Notes under the pieces: model-generated
What the model saw: the letters and a program-made list of their open reading frames with translations, nothing else
Database searches by the model: none
What the model was told of the DNA's origin: nothing
Made by a program: the position numbers and the translations under genes
Shown here: positions 17,036 through 27,100 of the stretch, in pieces
How the letters are laid out: every line of letters starts with the position of its first letter
Position numbering within the stretch: position 1 is the stretch's first letter
Source: Arenibacter sp. P308M17
GTDB lineage: Bacteria > Bacteroidota > Bacteroidia > Flavobacteriales > Flavobacteriaceae
Direction of reading: 5' to 3'
Assembly (NCBI RefSeq): GCF_003426735.1
Contig: NZ_QVON01000006.1
Coordinates: 330,995-394,994 of the forward strand
DNA: 64,000 nucleotides

Positions 17036-20000
17036 ATGAAAAATTACATTACCCTTGTTCTTGGTGCGTTGATTATTTTCTTTTCCTCCTGCACTGGCAA
17101 TAAAAGAGAGGGTGAACCGCGAATTTTGGTTTTTTCCAAGACAATGGGCTTTCAACATTCTTCCATACCCATGGGCATGGAAGCGATCCAAAAGTTGGGA
17201 GCGGAAAATAACTTTCTTGTAGATACCACCAAGAACTCCGAAGTCTTTACCGATGATGACTTGGCAAAGTATTCGGCCATAGTTTTTTTAAGTACTACCG
17301 GTAATATTTTGGACGCCGGGCAAGAAGCTGCATTTGAAAGATATATTCAGGCAGGGGGTGGTTTTGTAGGCGTACATGCGGCCACCGATACCGAATATGA
17401 TTGGGGTTGGTATGGAAGATTGGTAGGGGCTTATTTTGAAAGTCACCCGGCAGGCGCACCGGAAGCCGACCTTATTATTAAGGACAATACTTTTGCGGCT
17501 ACCGAGATGTTCCCGGATTCCGTTTGGCACCGTGCCGACGAACTCTATAATTTTAAAAAAATAAACCCGGAGGTCAACGTTTTGATGACGGTAGACGAAA
17601 AGTCTTATGAAGGGGGTAAAAACGGAGACCATCATCCCATGAGTTGGTACCACGAATACGATGGTGGCCGTGCTTTTTATACGGCCTTGGGCCATACGGA
17701 GGAAAGTTTCTCCGAGAATCTGTACTTAAAGCACCTGCTGGGAGGCATAAATTACGCCATTGGGAAGAACCAAATCCTTGATTATTCAAAAGCAACAACA
17801 CAGATTCCTCCGGATACCGATCGTTTTACAAAGGTTCCCTTAAAGTATGGCGAATTTTTTGAGCCTACAGAAATGGCCATATTGCCGAACAATGATGTTT
17901 TGATTTCCCAAAGAAGGGGTGAAATATTGCTTTACAAGGCAACCACCAAAGAGTTGTCGCAAGTGGGTTATTTGGATGTATATAACAAAACCTTAAGAGG
18001 AAACGCCAATGCAGAGGAAGGATTAATGGGTTTACAGAAAGATCCCGATTTTGAAACCAACCATTGGATCTATTTGTACTACAGTCCAACCGGGGATAAA
18101 TGGGTAAACCGTTTGTCCCGATTTAAGTTTGAGAACGATATTTTGGATACGGCCTCGGAACAGATTATTCTGGAAGTGGAAAGCCAGAGGGAGATATGTT
18201 GCCATACCGGCGGGTCAATAGCCTTTGGTCCGGATAATATGTTGTATCTGTCCACCGGGGACAATTCTACCCCCTTTAGCGAAAAAGGAGTGAAATATGT
18301 TAACAGTGGTTATGCTCCTTTAAATGATCTCCCTGGAAAGGAACAGTACGATGCCCGTAGATCCTCCGGGAATACCAATGACCTCCGCGGCAAGATTTTG
18401 CGAATTAAGGTAAATGAGGACGGCAGTTATAGCATTCCGGAAGGGAATTTGTTCCCAAAGGGCACCCCCAAGACCAGACCCGAAATATTTACCATGGGAC
18501 ATCGAAACCCGTATAGGATTTCGGTAGATCCCAAAAAGGGATATGTGTATTGGGGAGATGTGGGGCCTGATGCGAGAGTGGATAGTCTGGATACTAGAGG
18601 GCCTAGGGGATATGACGAAATGAACCAGGCCAGGGAAGCCGGAAATTTTGGTTGGCCATTGTTTGTTGCGGACAACAAACCATACCGCAGTTATGATTAT
18701 GCTACAGGGGAGAGCGGGGAAGCCTTTGATCCGGAAAGACCTATCAACGATTCGAGAAACAATACAGGACTTAGGGAGCTTCCAAAGGCAATGCCGGCCT
18801 ATGGTTTTTATCCGTATGTGGCATCCCAGGAATTTCCGCAGACCGGAACCGGTGGCAGGAATGCTATGGCGGGACCTGTATATTACTCCGATCTTTACCA
18901 TGGTCCCAATGCCCTGCCAGTATATTACGATGGCAAAGTTTTGGTCTACGATTGGATACGGGGCTGGATGATGGCCGTTAGCTTGTTTCCCAATGGGGAA
19001 TTTAATAAAATGGAACCTTTTGCCGATCAGATTAAAGTAAATAACCTGATCGATATGGAGGTAGGTCCGGATGGAAGGGTCTATCTCTTGGAATACGGTA
19101 GCGGTTGGTTTTCAAAAAATGACAATTCGGCCCTAAGTTATATTGAATATAATGGAGGCAACAGGCCTCCTGTAGTAGAGCATGTTACTATGGACAAAAC
19201 CTCTGGAAAATTGCCGCTCACCATTACCGCCAAAGTTGAGGCCAGTGATAGGGAGCAGGACGCCATGACCTATACCTGGGATTTGGGGAATGGGGAAACC
19301 AAGGAAACCACCGGTCCGGAAATTACCTATACCTATGAAAGTGCGGGGGACTATTTTATATCGACTACCGTAATAGACAGCAAGGAAGCTTCGGTTACAA
19401 GCGAACCCATTAATGTAGTAGTAGGAAATTCGAGGCCTGAGGTATCCATAGATATCAGTGGGGGCAACACCTCATTTTTTATGCCGGGGACGGCTCTAAA
19501 GTATAAGGTTTCCGTTTTGGACCCGGACGGTTCCCCCATTGATGAAAATAACATATTTGTCTCCGTAGATTATTTGGAAGGCATGGACGAAGCCTCCCTT
19601 TCTTTGGGGCATCAAGAGGTTTCCGCTGCCGTTACCGGGAAAGCTTTGACTTTGGCGTTGGACTGTAAAACCTGCCATAAGGAAAAGGAAAAGTCCGTAG
19701 GACCTACATATAGGGATGTTGCCGAAAAATATAAGAATGAAAAAAATGGATTAAGCTATTTGCAAGGAAAGATAATTGCCGGGGGAAGTGGTGTTTGGGG
19801 AGAGGTTACCATGCCTGCCCATCCCAATCTTACCAAGGAGGAATCCAAGCAGATTGTTATATATATTCAATCTCTGGCCAGTAACGCGGTACAGAAGAAA
19901 TCCTTACCGGCTACCGGAACCATAATGCCAAACCCGGCCAAAGGGGCTAGCGTAATGGTAATAACCGCCAGTTATACGGATCAAGGGGGGAACAATGTGA

Positions 20001-20071
20001 AACCTTTGACCGGGAGTAAGTCCGTTGTATTGCAAATGGATGGCGGTAAGGATAGTGCCGAAACTAATTAA
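17036..20071 (+). CDS. ThuA / sugar dehydrogenase / PKD / cytochrome c lipoprotein
   Basis: A 1011-residue envelope protein started at the ATG at 17036 (one codon after a TTG). The signal ends FFSSC, a lipoprotein site. Modules in order: a ThuA-like domain (about 28-240, FVGVHAATDTEYDW, HHPMSWYHEYDGGRAFYTALGH); a PQQ-type glucose/sorbosone dehydrogenase propeller (about 262-690, ISQRRGEILLY, NGRVYLLEYGSG-like end); a PKD domain (about 705-795, YTWDLGNGET); and a class I cytochrome c with C876-K-T-C879-H and a probable Met ligand near 926. It likely oxidises sugars outside the cytoplasm and passes electrons to its own haem. Substrate unknown. The tail may be shorter than in relatives. Confidence 0.85.
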   Translation: MKNYITLVLGALIIFFSSCTGNKREGEPRILVFSKTMGFQHSSIPMGMEAIQKLGAENNFLVDTTKNSEVFTDDDLAKYSAIVFLSTTGNILDAGQEAAFERYIQAGGGFVGVHAATDTEYDWGWYGRLVGAYFESHPAGAPEADLIIKDNTFAATEMFPDSVWHRADELYNFKKINPEVNVLMTVDEKSYEGGKNGDHHPMSWYHEYDGGRAFYTALGHTEESFSENLYLKHLLGGINYAIGKNQILDYSKATTQIPPDTDRFTKVPLKYGEFFEPTEMAILPNNDVLISQRRGEILLYKATTKELSQVGYLDVYNKTLRGNANAEEGLMGLQKDPDFETNHWIYLYYSPTGDKWVNRLSRFKFENDILDTASEQIILEVESQREICCHTGGSIAFGPDNMLYLSTGDNSTPFSEKGVKYVNSGYAPLNDLPGKEQYDARRSSGNTNDLRGKILRIKVNEDGSYSIPEGNLFPKGTPKTRPEIFTMGHRNPYRISVDPKKGYVYWGDVGPDARVDSLDTRGPRGYDEMNQAREAGNFGWPLFVADNKPYRSYDYATGESGEAFDPERPINDSRNNTGLRELPKAMPAYGFYPYVASQEFPQTGTGGRNAMAGPVYYSDLYHGPNALPVYYDGKVLVYDWIRGWMMAVSLFPNGEFNKMEPFADQIKVNNLIDMEVGPDGRVYLLEYGSGWFSKNDNSALSYIEYNGGNRPPVVEHVTMDKTSGKLPLTITAKVEASDREQDAMTYTWDLGNGETKETTGPEITYTYESAGDYFISTTVIDSKEASVTSEPINVVVGNSRPEVSIDISGGNTSFFMPGTALKYKVSVLDPDGSPIDENNIFVSVDYLEGMDEASLSLGHQEVSAAVTGKALTLALDCKTCHKEKEKSVGPTYRDVAEKYKNEKNGLSYLQGKIIAGGSGVWGEVTMPAHPNLTKEESKQIVIYIQSLASNAVQKKSLPATGTIMPNPAKGASVMVITASYTDQGGNNVKPLTGSKSVVLQMDGGKDSAETN

Positions 20072-20154
20072 TATTTATTTTTGGTTGTTGGCGTTTTTGA
20101 AGTTACAAGCTGGTGTTGTTGACCTGGAGTTATTGATTATGGATGAATTTTATG

Positions 20155-20916
20155 TCAGTGATTCATCCAATTTTTAAATTCGGCGGCTTTCGCCTTGCTT
20201 ACAATTAGCTGTTCTTTATGGGGTGGCATTACATTAATGGTTAGCTTCCCGTTAAAGTATTGCTTTATTCCTGCAATGGAATCCCTATGAACTATGAACT
20301 GCCTATTGAGCCTGTAAAAGTTGGACGGGTCCAGGTCGGTTTCAATGTCCTCCAATTTCTGGTCGATTATATGGGCCTGCCTGTCCTTTGTTACGGCTTT
20401 AACTATTCCGTTTTCTATAAAAAAATAGGCAATCCCATCTGTTTTCAATGGAATTAGTTCATCCCGATAACTCACTAAATATCTGGATTTATAGGTCTTT
20501 TTCTGATCCTTTATTAGGCTCAGGAGGCCTTCCACCTGGTTGGTGATGAGCCCTTTGCCCTTTAATAGCCCTTTGTATTGTGACAGACTTACTTCCAATT
20601 CATCCTCATCTATCGGTTTTAATAAATAATCAATACTATTTAGTTTGAAAGCTTTCAGGGCATATTGGTCATAAGCAGTGGTGAAAATAATGGGAGCATC
20701 AATTTTAACCGCATCAAAAATTTCAAAGGAAAGTCCATCTGCGAGATGAATGTCCATAAAAATAAGGTCGGCTTCCCAATTTTTTGAAAAATAATCAATA
20801 GCGGTTTTCACCGAATCCAAAACGGCCAATACCTCAAGTTCATCCTGTAGGTTTTTTAGCATATAGGCCAGATTTTCACTTGCCGCCAGTTCATCCTCTA
20901 CAATTACTACTTTCAT
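20155..20916 (-). CDS. LytTR-family response regulator
   Basis: A 253-residue two-component regulator. The receiver domain has the acidic pair E7-D8, the phospho-acceptor D55 in FMDIHLADG, a Thr in FTTAYD and Lys in LLKPID. The C-terminal LytTR DNA-binding domain runs from about 140 (SRYLVSYRDELIPLKTDGIAYF ... FYRLNRQFIVHRDSI). LytTR proteins bind pairs of short direct repeats spaced about two helical turns. The cognate kinase lies upstream on the same strand but is separated by almost 400 bases of palindromic repeats. A likely target is the repeat-protein promoter at 23043-23116. Confidence 0.93.
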   Translation of the reverse strand: MKVVIVEDELAASENLAYMLKNLQDELEVLAVLDSVKTAIDYFSKNWEADLIFMDIHLADGLSFEIFDAVKIDAPIIFTTAYDQYALKAFKLNSIDYLLKPIDEDELEVSLSQYKGLLKGKGLITNQVEGLLSLIKDQKKTYKSRYLVSYRDELIPLKTDGIAYFFIENGIVKAVTKDRQAHIIDQKLEDIETDLDPSNFYRLNRQFIVHRDSIAGIKQYFNGKLTINVMPPHKEQLIVSKAKAAEFKNWMNH

Positions 20917-21311
20917 ACGTTTAAATTTTTTTAATTATTTGGAAATAAACTAATTAAAAAACCCGCCTGAATGGCCAGTCGGGCAGGTTGAGAACGTATG
21001 TAACCGCTACGCTCTCACATTAAACCTGCCTGCCGGCAAGGCAGGAATTTTAAACATTGCCTTTTGTGAAGTAATTTTTAAAATTTATTAATGTTCGTTT
21101 CATCTGTTGCTATTTATTGTCCGCCCGGTGCCGGTGCGGACGGATTTTTAATGGGTCCGACCTGCCCGACTTTTTCGTTCCCGTCCGTACCGGAACAGGC
21201 GGACAGGCGGGTGTAATTACTCACATCAATTCTATCATTAATGAGTTCGTGAACCTTTTCGGTTTCACCTATCAATATTTCGGTGGATATCCAGAATTGT
21301 TATGGCTCATT
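20917..21311. repeat. GC-rich palindromes between regulator and kinase genes
   Basis: The gap holds several palindromes: CCCGCCTGAATGG...CGGGCAGG and CCTGCCTGCCGGCAAGGCAGG (about 20960-21045), then CGCCCGGTGCCGGTGCGGACGG and CCGTCCGTACCGGAACAGGCGG (about 21120-21212). They belong to the same family found at 4549, 13155, 38683 and 42212. No gene of its own; a plus-strand frame overlapping it is a chance frame running into the kinase. Confidence 0.6.
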
Positions 21312-22349
21312 TCATATCATTTTGTTCAAGGGGAGTTTTACTCTAAAAATATCACTCTTTTTGTCTATAATAATCTGTTGTTTGCGAATCATATAGTAAC
21401 GTTTGTACAAATTTAGAAGTCCTGTCCCGGTACCCTCGGCCAGGGTAGTGCGGGTACGTACTTTATTCTCCACGTAAATACAATCATCTTGGAAATAGAT
21501 ATTGACCTTCAAAGGGTGTGTTTCCGAAATTTCATTGTGTTTCACTGCGTTTTCTACCAATAATTGCAATGCCAAGGGAGGTATTTTTCTATCCAGATAA
21601 CCATCGTCTATGGCAATTTCAATTTGAAAGCGGTTCCTGTACCTGGTCTTTATCAAATACGTATAACTGTCGAGGAATTTAAGTTCTTCCTTTAGGGCAA
21701 CCAGGTCCCTGTCCCCGCTCTGCAATATATAGCGGTACATAAAGGAAAGCTTTTTAACGAACATGGTAGCCTCCTTGTTGTCTCGGATAAGGGAATTTAG
21801 GGAGTTGAGGGAATTAAAGAGAAAATGGGGGTTAATTTGATTTTTAAGGGCAGAAAGTTCATTTTGAAGGTTCTGCTGTTTCAAATGTTCGTTTTCCAAT
21901 ATGTTCTGACGCTGAACAATCTGAAGCCTTAAAATTCTGGAAATGAAAATAATGATAACAAGGACAACGATGAAAATAAAAACTTGAAAGTCCTCTTCCC
22001 TACTGGAGATGTTCTTGTCCACCAAATATGGATATATGAAATCTAAAAGTAGAATGGTGGAGACCAAAATTCCCATATTGCCTGAAATCCACAATAGCCA
22101 AACAATTAAGCGTTTCCTTTTTGGAATACGATATATCCAATTGGTGTTGAATTGCAGTACCGACCATGAGAAAAGGAAGAAAAACCAAAACTTTAAATCT
22201 AGATCTACAAACAGGTCACTGGAAAAGATGGCCTTGTTGAAACCCGTTGTCCCGAAAAAGGATATGGTTAACGGAAGGGTCACCAGAACAGCGATCAGTA
22301 GGGCAATCTTAATAATTTCAAGCTGTTTTACCGGTTTTATTGTATCCAT
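21312..22349 (-). CDS. LytS-type sensor histidine kinase
   Basis: A 345-residue membrane kinase. Four hydrophobic segments lie at about residues 12-32, 53-66, 82-102 and 122-142, followed by a short coiled coil and the His_kinase domain of the LytS/YehU class. H175 in QINPHFLFNSLNSL is the phosphorylated histidine and LQLLVENAVKHN is the N-box for ATP binding. There is no extracellular sensor domain, so it probably senses membrane or envelope state. It should phosphorylate the LytTR regulator encoded downstream. The repeat-protein gene lies directly upstream on the same strand, separated by a terminator. Confidence 0.92.
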   Translation of the reverse strand: MDTIKPVKQLEIIKIALLIAVLVTLPLTISFFGTTGFNKAIFSSDLFVDLDLKFWFFFLFSWSVLQFNTNWIYRIPKRKRLIVWLLWISGNMGILVSTILLLDFIYPYLVDKNISSREEDFQVFIFIVVLVIIIFISRILRLQIVQRQNILENEHLKQQNLQNELSALKNQINPHFLFNSLNSLNSLIRDNKEATMFVKKLSFMYRYILQSGDRDLVALKEELKFLDSYTYLIKTRYRNRFQIEIAIDDGYLDRKIPPLALQLLVENAVKHNEISETHPLKVNIYFQDDCIYVENKVRTRTTLAEGTGTGLLNLYKRYYMIRKQQIIIDKKSDIFRVKLPLNKMI

Positions 22350-22440
22350 GTCAACTTTGTTGTTTTAAATATACTTCTTTACAACTCCCTATCATAGCTC
22401 TTTGGAACGATTTTGATACTCTCCCGGATGGGAGTGAAAC

Positions 22441-22468
22441 AAAAAGCCCCTGAAAGAATCAAGGGCTA
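22441..22468 (-). terminator. Terminator of the repeat-protein gene
   Basis: On the minus strand AGCCC pairs with GGGCT across an 11-13 base loop, followed by TTTTTG. It separates the repeat-protein gene from the downstream kinase gene. Confidence 0.65.
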
Positions 22469-22496
22469 GTGTATAATATACCTAATGTTGCTGTAG

Positions 22497-22991
22497 CTAT
22501 TTGGCATAGGCATCGAATCCTTTGGGCAAATAGTTCATAACATCAAAACCCAAATGGACTTCTTCCTCCAATTCCTCAACAACTATATCGTTCAGGTCCA
22601 GTTCCATGCCCGTATAGGCATTGAAGCCAAGGGGAAGGTATTGGGCCGGATCAAAGCCCAGGACAATTTCTTCTTCCAATTCCTCAATAACAATTTCGTC
22701 AAGATCCAATCCCATCCCGGCATACGCGTTGAAATGCAACGGTAAATAGGGGGCAGGGTCAAAATTTAGGACAATCTCTTCCTCTATTTCAATAAGGTCT
22801 ATATCCTCCAGACTTAAATTCCTGACTTCTTCATCCATAAGCAAGCCTTCCTTAAATGGGTTACGGGGGTCGTATGAATTAGTTGTTGGGCAATCGCTAT
22901 CTAAAATATTAGGACATCCGCCGGTTCCTGAAAAGGAAAGCAGAAAAAAAGAGGTGAGTACAGTACCCAATAATAGAACTGAATTTCTCAT
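22497..22991 (-). CDS. Secreted protein with 36-residue repeats, unknown function
   Basis: A 164-residue protein started at the ATG at 22991 (the frame also has an ATG at 23024, within about 20 bases of the promoter box). It has a signal peptide (NSVLLLGTVLTSFFLLSFSG) and then nearly three tandem acidic repeats of 36 residues: EELEEEIVLGFDPAxYLPLGFNAY plus a linker DLDEIV. The last copy ends GFDAYAK. Glu-rich strands alternate with FDP-YLP-F-AY motifs, suggesting a solenoid or a ligand- or metal-binding surface. I know no function. Its position next to the LytTR kinase and regulator, and a promoter with a spaced direct repeat, suggest it is regulated by them. Confidence 0.7.
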   Translation of the reverse strand: MRNSVLLLGTVLTSFFLLSFSGTGGCPNILDSDCPTTNSYDPRNPFKEGLLMDEEVRNLSLEDIDLIEIEEEIVLNFDPAPYLPLHFNAYAGMGLDLDEIVIEELEEEIVLGFDPAQYLPLGFNAYTGMELDLNDIVVEELEEEVHLGFDVMNYLPKGFDAYAK

Positions 22992-23042
22992 GATGTTTAA
23001 CTTTTGTATTATTTTGATTTGCATTTAATTTAATTTCTTGTG

Positions 23043-23116
23043 CAAATATAGTGGCCGCGATGGGGCATAACCGGCAAATTTCAAGTGAAGCGGACAAAAT
23101 TGGAGGTGAAGTGTCC
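23043..23116 (-). promoter_or_regulatory. Promoter with putative LytTR direct-repeat operator
   Basis: On the minus strand TATATTTG (23050-23043) matches the -7 box and TTTG (23078-23075) is a -33 element at a rather long spacing of 24. Just upstream, AAGTGAAGCGGAC (23083-23095) and AGGTGAAGTGTCC (23104-23116) form a direct repeat with a 21-base period and 9 of 13 matches. A 12-base palindrome GACACTAGTGTC lies further up (23140-23151). A weak promoter plus two sites one face apart is what an activator of the LytTR class uses. Inference. Confidence 0.5.
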
Positions 23117-23192
23117 TTGGGAGCTACCCAACTGAACAGGACACTAGTGTCGTGTCAATGCTACTGTGTCGTTTAAGTTATGGTTATTTTTT

Positions 23193-23262
23193 ATCTGGGC
23201 AAGGCGCAAAAAAAATGAGCATGGCCATAGCTACCTGAGATTTTTTGCAACGCAGGCCAGGT
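23193..23262. repeat. Long imperfect inverted repeat after ftsE
   Basis: About 70 bases fold as a long imperfect hairpin: ATCTGGGCAAGGCGCAAAAAA on one side against ACCTGGCCTGCGTTGCAAAA on the other, with ATGGCC/ATAGC at the tip. It lies downstream of ftsE and may act as a terminator or be a dispersed repeat element. Confidence 0.5.
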
Positions 23263-23308
23263 GAAAAAGAACAAGACTTGGGATGGCTAAAGTAGGGTTA
23301 ACAGGAAA

Positions 23309-23992
23309 CTATATTGCCCGTTGAATTACCTCGAATACCTTGTTGCCATCACATTTCAGGGTTTTGGAGGGATATTTTAGAATAAGGGCATAGTCGTGGG
23401 TGGCCATAAGAATGGTCCTTCCCGTTTTATTGATATCCTGAAGCACCTTCATCACCTCCACGCTGGTCTGGGGGTCGAGATTTCCAGTGGGCTCATCTGC
23501 CAAGATTAGATCCGGGTCATTGAGCAGGGCCCGGGCAATGGCAATACGCTGCTGCTCCCCTCCGGAAAGTTCATGGGGAAATTTGAAGCCCTTTGTTTTC
23601 ATACCCACTTTATCCAGGACATCCTCAATCTTGGCGTTCATTTCACTAAGGTCTTTCCAGCCGGTAGCCTTTAGTACAAAAAGGAGGTTGTTGTTTACAT
23701 TGCGATCCGGTAATAATTTAAAATCCTGAAAAACAACGCCCAGCTTTCTTCTCAAATAGGGTATTTCCTTTTCCTTCAAGGTAGTAAGATCGAAATCTAC
23801 AATATGGCCGCTACCTTGTTTTAATGGCAGGTCGCCGTATAAAGTTTTCATAAAGCTGCTCTTTCCACTGCCCGTCTTTCCAATAAGGTATACAAATTCC
23901 CCTTTCTTTATTTCAAGGCTGATATCGTTCAATACCAAATTCTCGCCCTGAAATACGGCTACATCCTCCAACTTCAATATGCTTTCGCCCAT
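23309..23992 (-). CDS. ftsE: Cell-division ABC ATPase FtsE
   Basis: A 227-residue ABC ATPase. Walker A is GKTGSGKSS, the Q-loop is VVFQDFKLL, the signature is [15 protein letters not shown], Walker B is [12 protein letters not shown] and the H-loop is ATHDYAL. The FtsE-like features are [18 protein letters not shown] and the compact length. With membrane partner FtsX it regulates peptidoglycan hydrolases at the division site. FtsX is not adjacent, as is common in Bacteroidetes. The TPR gene is divergent on the other side. LolD- or MacB-type ATPases are the alternatives. Confidence 0.88.
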   Translation of the reverse strand: MGESILKLEDVAVFQGENLVLNDISLEIKKGEFVYLIGKTGSGKSSFMKTLYGDLPLKQGSGHIVDFDLTTLKEKEIPYLRRKLGVVFQDFKLLPDRNVNNNLLFVLKATGWKDLSEMNAKIEDVLDKVGMKTKGFKFPHELSGGEQQRIAIARALLNDPDLILADEPTGNLDPQTSVEVMKVLQDINKTGRTILMATHDYALILKYPSKTLKCDGNKVFEVIQRAI

Positions 23993-24139
23993 AGTTTTTA
24001 ATGTTGATATAAAAGTAATAAGTTCCTTTGGAATTAAATCAAATCTTCTTTAAAAATCTTTTTCTTTATCATATACTTAGGGACAATATTTATCGTTATA
24101 TAATTTAATTACGGTAATTCTTAACTTTTAGAGAACACT

Positions 24140-27100
24140 ATGCTAAGAAAAAAAACCGCTGTAATACTGTGTTTTGTCGGGTCTTTATTTTACGTAAACG
24201 CCCAAGAATCGGAAATCTATACTTTTGACCAAAAGGACTATCAGGAAGCTTTGGCCTTGTATAACAACAAACAGTATCAAGCAGCCCAGACTATCTTTGA
24301 AAAAGTAAAAAATAGTACCAGGGATGAAGAGACCCAGGCCAATAGTGCGTATTATGCTGCTACAGCGGCAATTCGCCTTAACCAATTGGGGGCCGACAGG
24401 TTAATGGAAGACTTTGTTGAAAAGTATCCAACTTCCACCAAACGCAATTCGGCCTACCTCGACGTTGCCGATTATTATTTTGCGACCGGAAAATATCCCT
24501 ATGCCCTAAAATGGTATACCAAGGTAGATCAAAGCTCCATGTCCAGAAAGGATAAGGAACGTTTCAATTTTAACAATGGTTACGCCTTGTTCTCCTCCAA
24601 TAAGCCGAAAGAGGCCGAGCGGTATCTGAACCAGGTGACCACCTCCCCTACCTACGGTTCCCAAGCCAAGTATTACTTGGGCTATATTGCCTATCAACAA
24701 GATGATTATGCCCAGGCCAATCAGCGTTTTGATCAGATCACCGACCAGGAGTTGTTGGAGGAAAAGCTGTCCTACTACCAGGCCGATATGAACTTTAAAT
24801 TGGGCAAGTTTGAAGAGGCCATTGCCTTGGCAAAAAAACAATTGCCAAAATCTGATCGAAATGAAGTTTCGGAACTCAACAAAATAATAGGGGAGAGTTA
24901 TTTCAATCTAGAACAATACGCCAATGCCATTCCTTATTTAACCGAATACAAAGGGAAAAGGGGAAAGTGGAGCAATACGGACTATTACCTTTTGGGCTAT
25001 TCCTATTATATGCAGGGCGATTATGCCAATGGGATACAGCAATTCAACAAAATAATAGACGGTAATAACGATGTTTCCCAGAATGCCTATTATCATTTGG
25101 CGGAATGCTATCTAAAGCTGGATAAAAAACAGGAGGCCCTGAACGCCTTCAGAAATGCGTCCCAAATGGATTTCAATCCGGAAATTCAAAAAGACGCCTA
25201 TTTAAATTACGCCCGATTGAGCTACGAAATAGGGAATGCCTATGAGCCAGTACCCAAGGTATTGACCAATTATTTGGAGAAGTATCCCAATGATCCCAAT
25301 ACAGGTGAGATGCAGGAACTTTTGGTGGATTCCTATATCACTTCCAAAAATTTTGCCGGGGCTATGGAACTTTTGGAGAAAAATAAAAATTTTGCCAGTA
25401 AGGCTACCTATCAAAAAGTAGCGTTTTACCGCGGTGTGGAATTGTTCCTAGAAATGAATTATGAGGAAGCATCGGCCGTCTTCAAGAAATCTTTGGAGAA
25501 TGCCGAAGACCAATACTTTAAGGCCAGGTCCAGCTATTGGAAAGCGGAATCGGATTATAATATGAACCATTTTGAAGAGGCCGTTGCCGGATATCTTCAA
25601 TTTAAATCAAATCCGACTGCCAAGGCAACTCCGGAGTTTAAGGACGTGGACTATAATCTGGCTTATTCCTATTTCAAATTGAAAAATTATAATAACGCCA
25701 TAGCGGCATTTTCTGATTATGTGGAAGCCAACAACGGGGATAACGGAAAACTAAATGATGCCTACCTGCGCCTGGCGGATAGTTATTTTGTTAGCAGCAA
25801 GTATTGGCCTGCCATAGAAACGTATAACAAGGCAATAGCACAAAACAGTAGTTCGAGCGACTATGCTGCCTACCAAAAGGCGCTGAGCTATGGTTTTGTG
25901 GATAGGAGCGCTACCAAAATAGAGGAGCTTTCCAATTTTGTCTCCAGGTATCCCAACTCCACATTAAAGGATGACGCCTTGTTTGAACTGGCCAATTCCT
26001 ACGTGAGGGCCAATAATACGGAAAGAGGGTTGCAACTTTACGATCAGCTTGCAATGGACTATAAGGGCAGCTCCTTGGTACCACAGGCCATGTTGCGCCA
26101 AGGATTGGTATATTATAATGCCAGCCGAAACGAACAGGCCCTGGCCAAATTTAAAACAGTAGTAAGGGACCACCCAAATACCCAGGAAGCCCTTCAGGCA
26201 GTAACCACGGCCAAGCTAATCTATATGGACCTTGGCAGGGTGGACGAATATGCGCAATGGGTTAAGGGCCTTGATTTTGTTGAGGTGACCGATACCGAAC
26301 TGGACAATGCTACTTTTGAATCTGCGGACAAACAATATATAGAAGGCAATAAGGATGCGGCCATAAAGGGATATGAGGCCTATGTTAAACAATTTCCAAA
26401 CGGCTTGAATACCTTAAAAGCCAATTTTAATTTGGCGCAATTGTACTTTGGTAAGGGCGAGAAGGATAAAGCTTTGCCGTATTTTAAGAATGTGGCAGCC
26501 AAAGGGGCCAATGAATATGCCGAGCAGGCACTCACCAGGGTATGCGAGATCTATGTAGGTAAAAATGATTATGTTACTGCCGTTCCCTACTTGGAAGAAT
26601 TGGAAGCCAAGGCGGAAATTCAGCAGAATATCACCTTTGCCCAATCCAATCTTATGAAGGGTTATTATGGGCAGTCAGACTACACTAAGACCATCCAATA
26701 TGCCACTAAGGTACTGTCCAGTCCCAATATTGATAACCGTATAAAAAGTGATGCGCAAATAATGATAGCCAGATCTGCCATTAAGACCAAGGATGAAAGC
26801 AGGGCGGAAAAAGCGTATTCGGAAGTAGTTAAAATTGCCACAGGCGATTTGGCGGCAGAGGCACTTTATTACGATGCCTATTTTAAGAACAAGGCCCAAA
26901 ATTATGAGGCTTCCAATGTTTCGGTCCAAAAATTGGCCAAGGATTATGCGGGCTACAAGGAATGGAGTGCCAAAGGCTTGATCATTATGGCCAAGAACTT
27001 CTATGCCCTGGGCGATGCTTTCCAGGCCACCTATATTTTGGATAGTGTTATCGCCAATTTTGGGGATTATCCAGAAATAGTGGCCCAGGCCAAACAGGAA

